NCBI GenBank assembly: GCA_964487685.1
Contig: CAZASA010000017.1
Coordinates: 1 to 36,643 of the forward strand
DNA length: 36,643 bases
Origin: JABDGZ01 sp964487685
GTDB taxonomy: Bacteria > Omnitrophota > Gorgyraeia > Zapsychrales > Fredricksoniimonadaceae
Direction: 5' to 3'
A program made the translations under genes and the position numbers. Below, one piece after another: positions 24,812 through 33,000 of the stretch. The notes beneath the pieces are model-generated. The model was not told where the DNA came from and did no database searches. It saw nothing but the letters and a program-made list of their open reading frames with translations. How positions within the stretch are numbered: position 1 is the first letter of the stretch; every line of letters starts with the position of its first letter.

Positions 24812-25091
24812 AATACCTTATCAGCGTCAGATCTTTGTGTGCACCAATAATGCCGATGGCCAAAAAGCATCTTGCGCTGACCATCAGGGCGAGGCTGTCT
24901 TTCGCCAATTGCGCGCAATCGCCAAGGAGCATAAACTGCATCCGCAGATACGCGTGGCCCAAGCCAAATGTTTAGGCCAATGTGCCAAAGGTGTTAATAT
25001 TATGGTCTATCCCGAGAACATCTGGCACAGCGATGTGAGGCTGGAAGATGTGCCTCAATTGGCCCAAAAATATATTACAAACAAGGAGTGA
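24798..25091 (+). CDS. Thioredoxin-like [2Fe-2S] ferredoxin
   Basis: This 97-residue protein has four cysteines in the spacing of thioredoxin-fold [2Fe-2S] ferredoxins: C15 and C26 (VCTNNADGQKASC), then C58 and C62 (KCLGQC). These proteins shuttle electrons and are related to the HoxE/NuoE-type domain. AGGAG at 24785-24789 with seven bases of spacing sets ATG 24798; the TTG just before it is an alternative start. It overlaps the SDR gene by 14 bases and the following gene starts just after its stop, so it belongs to the same transcript. Partner oxidoreductase is unknown, and the adjacent SDR is only a positional candidate. Confidence 0.88.
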   Translation: METNKIPYQRQIFVCTNNADGQKASCADHQGEAVFRQLRAIAKEHKLHPQIRVAQAKCLGQCAKGVNIMVYPENIWHSDVRLEDVPQLAQKYITNKE

Positions 25092-25096
25092 TCTTG

Positions 25097-25714
25097 ATGA
25101 GGATTTTTCTACTGGGCTGCATTTTATTATTAATAAGTCCATCTCTTTTTGCCCAGACAACCAAGGATCTTAACGACCAGGGCCTGGCCTTGCTCAAACA
25201 AGGCAAGATCAAGGAAGCTGTCACAGATTTTAATCAGGCCATCAAAGTTGACCATACAAATGCCACCAGTTATACCAACCGCGCCCTCGTCTTTGCCCAA
25301 CAGGGTAATTTAACCGATGCTATCGCTGATACCACCCAAGCCATTGAAATAGACCCTAAGGACCCTGTCGCGTATTATTTGCGGGGGACCATCTACTATG
25401 AACAAGGCGTGCTAGGTCAGGCTATTGATGATTTTAGCCAGGATATTGCCATTGACCGCAAGGTGGCCAAGGGCTATATGAGCCGTGCCCTTACCTATCT
25501 TCGGATGAACAAGCCCCATGAAGCGATCGATGATTTGAACATGGTGTTGAAATTAAATCCAAAATTGACCCGGGCGTATTATAACCGGGCAGTTGGGTAC
25601 TATCAGTTAAAACAGTATGATAAGGCCTGGGCCGACGTTCATACAGCCCAGAACCTGGGTGTCACGGTGTATCCGGATTTTATCGAAGCTTTAAAAAGTG
25701 TGACGGGAAAATAA
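25097..25714 (+). CDS. Exported TPR-repeat protein
   Basis: The 205-residue protein has a signal peptide (MRIFLLGCILLLISPSLFA, cut before Gln20). About five tetratricopeptide repeats then fill the rest (for example GKIKEAVTDFNQAIKVD, GNLTDAIADTTQAIEIDP, NKPHEAIDDLNMVLKLNP). AAGGAG at 25083-25088 sets ATG 25097; GTG 25088 is a possible but worse start. The Cys at residue 8 is too close to the N-terminus for a lipobox. It probably scaffolds a periplasmic or outer-membrane complex; the partner is unknown. It is not closely similar to the TPR protein at 3229. Confidence 0.85.
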   Translation: MRIFLLGCILLLISPSLFAQTTKDLNDQGLALLKQGKIKEAVTDFNQAIKVDHTNATSYTNRALVFAQQGNLTDAIADTTQAIEIDPKDPVAYYLRGTIYYEQGVLGQAIDDFSQDIAIDRKVAKGYMSRALTYLRMNKPHEAIDDLNMVLKLNPKLTRAYYNRAVGYYQLKQYDKAWADVHTAQNLGVTVYPDFIEALKSVTGK

Positions 25715-25737
25715 CAAGCATAAGGAGAGGAGATCAC

Positions 25738-25890
25738 ATGGCAAAAAATAAGATCATCGTTTTCAAGATCAAGAATCGCAGTGGTTTTGCTGCTGTATGC
25801 AGCGGACATCTGACCGAAGGCAGAAGTAAAGAACAAGCTCTTGACCGCATGAGAAAAGCTTTAAAGCGTACCGCAAAGTCAAAGAAATAG
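25738..25890 (+). CDS. Small 50-residue HicB/UPF0150-like protein
   Basis: A very strong ribosome site (AAGGAGAGGAG) precedes ATG 25738, which opens 50 codons ending in TAG. The protein is basic. A strand KIIVFKIKN, GFAAVCSGHLTEG and then a helix EQALDRMRKALKR follow the beta-beta-alpha pattern of the HicB N-terminal domain (strand, strand ending in ..G, helix with EAL..). It lacks a C-terminal DNA-binding part, and no HicA-like toxin is next to it, so it may be a solitary fold relative rather than an antitoxin. It ends the long plus-strand run. It is easy to miss because of its size. Confidence 0.6.
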   Translation: MAKNKIIVFKIKNRSGFAAVCSGHLTEGRSKEQALDRMRKALKRTAKSKK

Positions 25891-25922
25891 GGCCTTTGGC
25901 TTTAAAAAACAATATTGATTGA

Positions 25923-25951
25923 TTGCATTTTGCATCGACGCCGTCTATACT
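25923..25951 (+). promoter_or_regulatory. Probable sigma-70 promoter of the acyl-CoA dehydrogenase gene
   Basis: TTGCAT (25923-25928) and TATACT (25946-25951) are 17 bases apart. The -10 matches five of six consensus bases, the -35 three of six. Transcription would start about 23 bases before ATG 25981, which has a strong AAGGAGG five bases upstream. The 90-base gap holds no other obvious signal. Confidence 0.5.
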
Positions 25952-25980
25952 GAAAATCATAAATTCCCAAGGAGGCGCTA

Positions 25981-27834
25981 ATGAGCATGTTCGATAAGAA
26001 TATCAGTCAAGAAAAGCTTAAAAGCCTCGAATTTGCCGAAGCTGCCCGTGAGATGGAATGGAAATTCCCCAGCTTTGCCCTCAAACTATTCCATGGTTCC
26101 CTTGACCTGGGCTTGATACATCCTTTCCCAAAAGAAGACCCCGAACAAAAAGAAGCGTGCAATGAGTACATGGTCAAGATCGAGAAATTTTTAAGGGAGA
26201 ACCTTAATCCTGATGCCGTTGATTTGACGGGCGTGATCCCGCCGAATGTGTATAAAGGATTGGCTGACCTCAGGGCCTTTGCTTTGAAGATCCCTATTGA
26301 ATACGACGGCATGGGATTCAACCAATACAGCTACAACCGCATCATGCATTTGGTGTCCAGTTATTGCGGTTCAACGGCGGTTTTGCTTTCTGCGCACCAA
26401 AGTATCGGGGTGCCGCAGCCATTGAAATTATTTGGCACTCCTGAACAAAAGAAAAAATATCTGCCCCGATTCGCCCAAGGGGCGATCTCTGCTTTTGCGT
26501 TGACCGAACCCGAAGCAGGTTCAGATCCGCGCAACATGACCACCACGGCCACCCCTGTCGATGATGGAAAAGCATTCTTGATCAATGGCCAAAAACTTTG
26601 GTGTACCAACGGGCTTATCGCGGATTTGATGGTGGTCATGGCTGTGACCCCGCCTAAAATTGTTCACGGAAAAGAGATCAAGCAGATCACTGCTTTTATC
26701 GTCGAAGGCAATTCCCCGGGTATTGAAAAGGTCCATCGCTGTACCTTTATGGGTTTGCGTGGTATTCAAAACGGCCTGATGCGTTTTAATAATGTGAAAG
26801 TGCCTCGTGAGAATATCCTTTTAGGTGAAGGGGAGGGGTTGAAATTGGCCTTGATGACCCTGAACACCGGACGCTTGACCTTGCCGGCCGCCTCAACCGG
26901 GATCGGTAAATGGTGTTTGAATGTGGTACGCCAATGGTCCACTAAACGCCATCAATGGGGCTCTGCCATCGGCGAGCATGAAGCCGTGGCCTTAAAATTA
27001 AGTTTTATCGCATCAAATACTTTTGCCATGGATGCTGTGACATGGCTGACCTCAGCCATGGCTGACGATAAGCGCCGTGATATCCGTCTGGAAGCTGCCA
27101 TCGCCAAATATTTTTGCACAGAAGTGTCCTGGAAGATCATTGATGAGACCTTGCAGATCCGCGCCGGACAAGGCTATGAAACAGCTTCGTCCCTGGCCGG
27201 GCGCGGGATGGATTATTGGCCGGTGGAACGCGCTTTCCGTGACCTGCGCATCAATCGTATCATTGAAGGGACTTCCGAGATCATGCATTTGTTCATTGCC
27301 CGCGAAGCCCTGGACCCGCATTTATCCAAGATCAAACCGTTACTTAGCAGCAGGGTGCCCCTCGATGTTAAGATCAAAGCGGCCCTTAAAATGGCCGCTT
27401 TTTATACGGTCTGGTATCCGCCTTTATGGATGCCTTCCTTTGCCGGCAATGATATCAATGGATTGCCTCAGCCTTTGAATAAGCATATGATCTTTGTCCA
27501 ACAAGCCAGCAAGAAGCTTGCCCGCGGCTCGTTCCACCAGATGGTCAAGTATCAACAAAAATTAGAAAGCAAGCAAAGCATCCTCAACCGCATCGTGGAT
27601 ATAGGCACGGAATTATTCGCCATCTCGGCGGTATGTTCCTATGCCGCGAAGCTGGCTCTTGACGGTCAAGCTAATGCGGTTGATCTGGCTGACAGTTTTT
27701 GCAGTGATGCCCGCAAACGCATTGAGGCTTTGTTCAAAGAAGGGCCGAACAATAATGACGCCCAGAACCTGAAGATAGCCAAAAAGATCCTGGCTAAAGA
27801 TTTTGAATGGATGGAAAATCAAATTATAAAGTGA
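25981..27834 (+). CDS. Acyl-CoA dehydrogenase, long form
   Basis: The 617-residue flavoprotein belongs to the acyl-CoA dehydrogenase family, which forms the 2,3-double bond of an acyl-CoA and passes electrons to ETF. Family landmarks are FALTEPEAGSDP (FAD/substrate region, about residues 172-183), WCTNG, and the catalytic base E429 in IIEGTSEIMHLFIARE. It is about 200 residues longer than short-chain ETF-linked forms. The C-terminal extension (about 450-617) is helical, as in very-long-chain and FadE-type enzymes. There is no ETF or other beta-oxidation gene in the window. It has its own promoter, and the patatin gene follows 16 bases later, so a role in lipid turnover is plausible. Confidence 0.9.
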   Translation: MSMFDKNISQEKLKSLEFAEAAREMEWKFPSFALKLFHGSLDLGLIHPFPKEDPEQKEACNEYMVKIEKFLRENLNPDAVDLTGVIPPNVYKGLADLRAFALKIPIEYDGMGFNQYSYNRIMHLVSSYCGSTAVLLSAHQSIGVPQPLKLFGTPEQKKKYLPRFAQGAISAFALTEPEAGSDPRNMTTTATPVDDGKAFLINGQKLWCTNGLIADLMVVMAVTPPKIVHGKEIKQITAFIVEGNSPGIEKVHRCTFMGLRGIQNGLMRFNNVKVPRENILLGEGEGLKLALMTLNTGRLTLPAASTGIGKWCLNVVRQWSTKRHQWGSAIGEHEAVALKLSFIASNTFAMDAVTWLTSAMADDKRRDIRLEAAIAKYFCTEVSWKIIDETLQIRAGQGYETASSLAGRGMDYWPVERAFRDLRINRIIEGTSEIMHLFIAREALDPHLSKIKPLLSSRVPLDVKIKAALKMAAFYTVWYPPLWMPSFAGNDINGLPQPLNKHMIFVQQASKKLARGSFHQMVKYQQKLESKQSILNRIVDIGTELFAISAVCSYAAKLALDGQANAVDLADSFCSDARKRIEALFKEGPNNNDAQNLKIAKKILAKDFEWMENQIIK

Positions 27835-27850
27835 CCCTCAAGATCAATTT

Positions 27851-29992
27851 ATGTCCGCCTTACCAGCATTCTTTAACAACAAGATCCCGATATTAAAACA
27901 GATCCCCATTTTTCAGGGATTGAATTGGTTTGAACTAAACCGTATCAGCCGGTTGGTGGAGATCGTTGATTTTAACAAAGGTGACCTGATCTGTCAACAG
28001 GGCGCACCGGCAGATGCCTTTTACGCCCTTGTTTCGGGACGTGTTTATTCCTACAGCCTTGACCATGCAGGCCACAAAGAGGATGTTGATTTTATCCTGC
28101 GCGGGATGCAATTCGGTGTCATTTCAACCTTGACCGGCGAGAACCATTCACGCACTTATGAGGCGATCAATGATTCCGTTGTCATCAAGATCAATAAAGA
28201 TGGTTTCTCGCAATTGTTAAGTTCGACCCCGAAGCTGGCGATGGCCCTAAGCCAGACCCTGTCCCAGAGGATCCGCAGCCATGTCACGCATACTAAAAAG
28301 ACCCAGGAAAGCACCATCATTGCCATTTACGCGCCGGTGCAAGGGTCGGGATCGTCCACCTACGCGACAAATTTGGCGTTGAGTTTAAAAGAGCAGACAG
28401 ATCAGAAGATCTTGCTCTTGAGTTTGACCTCGGACATGAATGAAGAACGGGTTGACTTGGGCCAAATTGCCGAGGACCATCATTCCATCCTCAATACGAT
28501 CACCAAGGTAGTGCTGCCCGTGGACTTGTTAAGCGTCAAATTTGACCCTCAAAATACGACGCTGATGGGCAGGGTCAGCCAATTTGTAAGTGCCCTGGTC
28601 AATGATTACAATTACATTGTGCTTGACCTGCCTAATGAGATGGATGAGGTGGTCATGAAAACGCTCACACAATCAGATGTGATCCATTTAGTCAGCATTG
28701 ACAATGAGCGTGACCTGGACACCACCCGTCAAGTGATCGACAAGCTAAGCGAACAGCTCAAAGAAAGGTTCCATGCCGAGCGTATTCAGGTCATCATCAG
28801 CGGTGTTGGTACCGATAACCAGCTCTCCCCGGAAGATATAAAAAAGATCCTTAATTATGATGTTTTTTTATTCTTACCCCATTTGGGACCCGCGGAATTT
28901 ACGTATAAAAAAACTATCCCGGGATTTTCCTATGTTGAGGTCAATGCTAAAAGCGAGTATGCCCAAACCATTCGAAGGCTCTCCCGTCAGATCAGCAAGG
29001 TAATGATCGGATTGGTCTTGGGCGGTGGTGCCGCATTGGGCATGTCCCATATCGGAATAATCCGTGTTTTAGAACGTGAGGGCGTTCCTATTGATATTAT
29101 TGTTGGCAGCAGTATGGGGGCGTTGATCGCAAGCTTATGGGCTGTCGGGTACAATGCCCAGGAAATAGAAAAATTCGGCAGAGAATTTGAGAAAAAATCA
29201 GGCGTTCTTGAACTTTTTGACCCTCCTGTACAGCGGATCTGCATCCTTTTTTCATTGGTGTTGATCTTTATGCTCTTTAAATTGTTTTGGATCGGGATCT
29301 TGCTCATGTTTTTGTTGATCCCGACTGTACTGATGCCTATTTCCGGTTTGGTACGGGGTCAGGCCATCAAACGCTGGCTGGTGTCCAAATTAGGTGAAAG
29401 GACTTTTCATGATATCAAGATCCCCTTAAGGATCGTGGCCTATGATTTGTTCCATCGTCAGGAGATCGTCATCGATCAAGGTTCCCTGGTGGAAGCGGTG
29501 CGTAAAAGCATTGCCATTCCCGGCGTCATCAAGCCGATCATGGAAGGAAAACAGATGATCATCGACGGAGGGGTCTTAAACCCGTTGCCGACGAATGTGT
29601 TGACGGACATGGGTGTCAAAAAGATCATCGCTGTCAATGTGCTGCAATCCCCGGAAGAAGTTGACTGGTCTCAAAAGAAAGAAGATGAGAACCTGATCAA
29701 ATGTTTTGACCTGCCTTTTTCCAAACATCCGTTTAAATTCGTCGGTTTCAGATTAGGCAGGGTTTTGACCAAGATCTTTACCCCTAATATCGCGGATATC
29801 ATTGTGCGTACCTTACAGGCATCTGAATTTATGATCGCCGAACAAAGTGCCAAGCAATCAGATGTGCTGATCCATCCTGACCTAAGAGGCATCAATTGGT
29901 TTGAATTGTACGAGGTCAATGAATTGATCAAACGCGGTGAAGAAGCCGCCCAAAAAGCCCTTCCTGCCATTAAAATCTTGGTAAATAGGTAA
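27851..29992 (+). CDS. Three-part patatin-like phospholipase: cNMP-type domain, P-loop-like domain, patatin
   Basis: The 713-residue protein has a cyclic-nucleotide-binding-type domain at about 15-145. A MinD/ParA-like domain follows (about 153-345) whose loop reads APVQGSGSST (161-170) without the usual P-loop lysine. The NTE-type patatin domain (about 385-600) has the oxyanion loop GGGAALG (391-397), nucleophile S421 in G-S-S-M-G, and D572 in DGG. Two hydrophobic helices (about 462-500) sit inside the patatin part. The cNMP cassette FGVISTLTGENHSRT lacks the conserved Glu of FGE-x-A, so the ligand may differ. It likely hydrolyses phospholipids at the inner membrane under ligand control. It lies 16 bases after the acyl-CoA dehydrogenase gene. 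Confidence 0.85.
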   Translation: MSALPAFFNNKIPILKQIPIFQGLNWFELNRISRLVEIVDFNKGDLICQQGAPADAFYALVSGRVYSYSLDHAGHKEDVDFILRGMQFGVISTLTGENHSRTYEAINDSVVIKINKDGFSQLLSSTPKLAMALSQTLSQRIRSHVTHTKKTQESTIIAIYAPVQGSGSSTYATNLALSLKEQTDQKILLLSLTSDMNEERVDLGQIAEDHHSILNTITKVVLPVDLLSVKFDPQNTTLMGRVSQFVSALVNDYNYIVLDLPNEMDEVVMKTLTQSDVIHLVSIDNERDLDTTRQVIDKLSEQLKERFHAERIQVIISGVGTDNQLSPEDIKKILNYDVFLFLPHLGPAEFTYKKTIPGFSYVEVNAKSEYAQTIRRLSRQISKVMIGLVLGGGAALGMSHIGIIRVLEREGVPIDIIVGSSMGALIASLWAVGYNAQEIEKFGREFEKKSGVLELFDPPVQRICILFSLVLIFMLFKLFWIGILLMFLLIPTVLMPISGLVRGQAIKRWLVSKLGERTFHDIKIPLRIVAYDLFHRQEIVIDQGSLVEAVRKSIAIPGVIKPIMEGKQMIIDGGVLNPLPTNVLTDMGVKKIIAVNVLQSPEEVDWSQKKEDENLIKCFDLPFSKHPFKFVGFRLGRVLTKIFTPNIADIIVRTLQASEFMIAEQSAKQSDVLIHPDLRGINWFELYEVNELIKRGEEAAQKALPAIKILVNR

Positions 29993-30095
29993 CCCTCGCT
30001 GTAATTTGCCTTTACATTTAAAATATGTTACCCTCTTCTCAAGAGCATTTAATGTCATCATACACAATTTTGTTAGGCGAATTTAAAGCAGTTAT

Positions 30096-33000
30096 ATGAA
30101 TAAATATTTAAAAAATGATAAAGGCCTGCTTGCAGAATTAAGCTTCTGTGGGCTTTCATGCGCATTTTTTCTGTTTTTTATTTGTCCTTCCTTTGCGCAA
30201 ACAACCTATCAGCATGTGACAACGCAGATCCAGCTACCTGTGGAGTTAATTGCCGGCAACCCTCCATGCTATACGTCCAGCGGCCCATCCATTGATCTTA
30301 TTCCAATGAATGATCCTTGTGCCAATGCCCAGGGCGTTGCCACCAAAATCCCTTCACCAATACCAGGGCTTGAGTTTAAAGGATTATATTCCCAACAAAG
30401 TTTCAATGTAAGCTCCTCGGAAGCCTCCAGCGTCACGGACTTGAATTTGATGGTCCATAATTTAAGCTATGAGAACAAAGGTGTTGTGGTGATCACCAAC
30501 AGTGCCGGCCAGACCATCATTGAGTTAAATAATAAGAGCAGGGTTTCTCCGTCAGACTTTGACAACTATTATACAAGGAATAGTATCACCGCAAGCTATA
30601 CAAGTACGGACATCTATAATTATTTGATCGCTCAGGGCTATCTTGACAGCAATGGGTATGTCCTTGATAAATTCCGTCTATTGGCGATCAACCCTCCGCT
30701 GAATTTTTTAAATAATACGCAGTTTAGCGGCCAACAGCAGGACATCTATACGGTAATGCTGCAAGCCCATATCACGGCGGATATCGATCGTTTTGCCAAA
30801 CAGTATGGGGGTATCGGCGGGGCAGTGCCGGTCATGACGATCAATGTTCCCTTGTCAACGGGAGTTCTTCAGCCGGGGAACAATACCATTACCTTTATTT
30901 TCAACATGGTCCCCAGCGAAGGGCTTTCCATCGGGTATAGGGTGTTGAAATATAATTTCATCAAAAATGATGGGACCAATCTATTTAGTGATAGTGAATT
31001 TACCTGGTTTGATCCCGCCAATCCGTCAACAAATACGGCAGTATTGCCCCCGGATATTTCATCTGTCACTAGTTCGGATCTGACAGGTTCTGGTTGTTCC
31101 AATCCCAATCCAACAATGGACTCTATCATTGCCTGTGGGAAACATCTATGGATGACCGGACAATTGAACCCCAATGTCAATGATCCTAATAATAAAGGGA
31201 AATTGATGCAAGCCCGATGCACGATGTGCCATTTTACTTCGGGCAAGGACCTGGCTTTTTTTAATTTTTCTAACAATTCAATTATCGAAAGGTCTAAATT
31301 CCATGGCCTAAGCCAGAATCAGGGGACCATGATCGCGGCCTATATCCGCAACTTAATGGACCCCAATGACATCAAAGGAACAGGGGGTATTGACAAGGGC
31401 AGGGCTTGGAACCCCGTGGCCCAGCCTGGCGTGAGCCCTATGGACCATACCATGGGGGTGGGGGACAGCGATATCTATACTTGGCTCGCCGGGGCAGGGA
31501 CTATTGGCATAATCAACGCTGATCCTTTATCGCCGGGAGTCCTTAAAAAGGACAAAGATGCCATTCCTTACATTTACAAATACGATGCATATAAGATCAG
31601 CGCGCCATCTGCAATACCCATTCTACCAAGTCATGCCCAGCAGGTCTTGCCTGCCGGTGTGACAGATACGAATCTTAAGGTCAGGGACATCCCAGTGGCC
31701 TTCCAATTCCTGGATTGGTACCAATGGCTGCCGCGTGTGCATCCGGTAGATGCTTTCGGTCCTGATGTCGGGGTCACAGTTAAGAGTATCGACGATAACG
31801 GTCATGTGACCTTTGCAACATCGCAGTCATTTGACAACAATTCCTGGCAGCAAGATGTTCAGAATAATTTAATAAACAGCCAAAGCAGTTCAGAATTTGT
31901 TTCTAATAGCCTTCAAACGGCAGTCAGTTCAGGCAATGATTATTTTGTGACTAATTCCAGTTATTCGCAGGACAGGAACAACAGTTTTGTCAATCAGGTC
32001 TCATGGTTGACAGGAAGTATCGGTAGTATCAATGGCGATTATTTAAGAGAGGGCGGCTATGCCAATGGTTCCTCTGACCCTGGTGACCCAGTATCACGTC
32101 AGGAAACAACGAATTTATATTCAGCATTTCTTTGGTTGGATGTCAAGAATGCCCAGTTCATGCTTGATGATGATCCGAATTTGCTGGTCTATGGCCAGAA
32201 GATCTATGGCAGTGCTGCCTTTGGGCCATTGACCAATCCATTTTATTTTAAGCCTGAGGACCGGACTTGGTTTACGCCATCTTTCTGGTCTACCGCACCT
32301 ACGGAAGACGGGGCTGGTAATGAAGTATCAGCATCCATCCCTCGTGGGAACAGTCCCATTGCCTTTCCGCCTCGATGGGATTCAAGGAACGAAACAACCT
32401 TGTATATTCAGAGCATCTGGACCTATTACGCCTTGGCGCTCAATCCTGGTAATAAAGTGGGAAGTGATCCTATCGGCGCTTATCTGTTGGGGGTCCCTAT
32501 TGGCGGGGCAGGGCACATGGGCGACCATGAACCAATGAGAGAATTTATCAGAAGTATAAAGCTGCTTCAGGAGGGAGATTTTCCCGGAGTAAGGTATGAC
32601 GGCGCAGACCCCACATGTAATACCGGTATATGCACCAACGATACCAGGAGATGGGACCTCTCTCATGCTCTACAAGGATTTGCAGTCCTTGGTTCTGAAC
32701 CCAGTGTCTTTGGGCAGAACCCTTATTCTACCGATTCTAATGGCCATGGTACCAGATTCAACGGCCAGGTCGATAAATCTGATTTTGCCGGTCTTGGGCT
32801 TAACCTTGACAATTTATGGGCCGACCTGGTCACTAATGGGTATATCGATGATCTCGGTGAAATACAATGGGCCTTTCAAGCATTGGCGGATAACAGTACA
32901 ATTCCGCCGACATTTTCACCCATGATGTTAAACGATCCCAATGACATGGCCCAGGAACAGGCTATTTCGAAGATCATACAGCAGCAAACTTACACAGATC

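Noticed and set aside
27052..27321. Antisense frame opposite the acyl-CoA dehydrogenase
   Set aside because: It shadows codons of a conserved enzyme, and its residue composition is not protein-like.
29993..30095. Promoter for the giant protein gene (TTTACA at 30011 or TTGCCT at 30006)
   Set aside because: Neither has a -10 match at suitable spacing, so no promoter is listed.
32731..32766. GHGT stretch in the giant protein, resembling a subtilase His motif
   Set aside because: No matching Asp or Ser motifs of a subtilisin domain are present in order around it.
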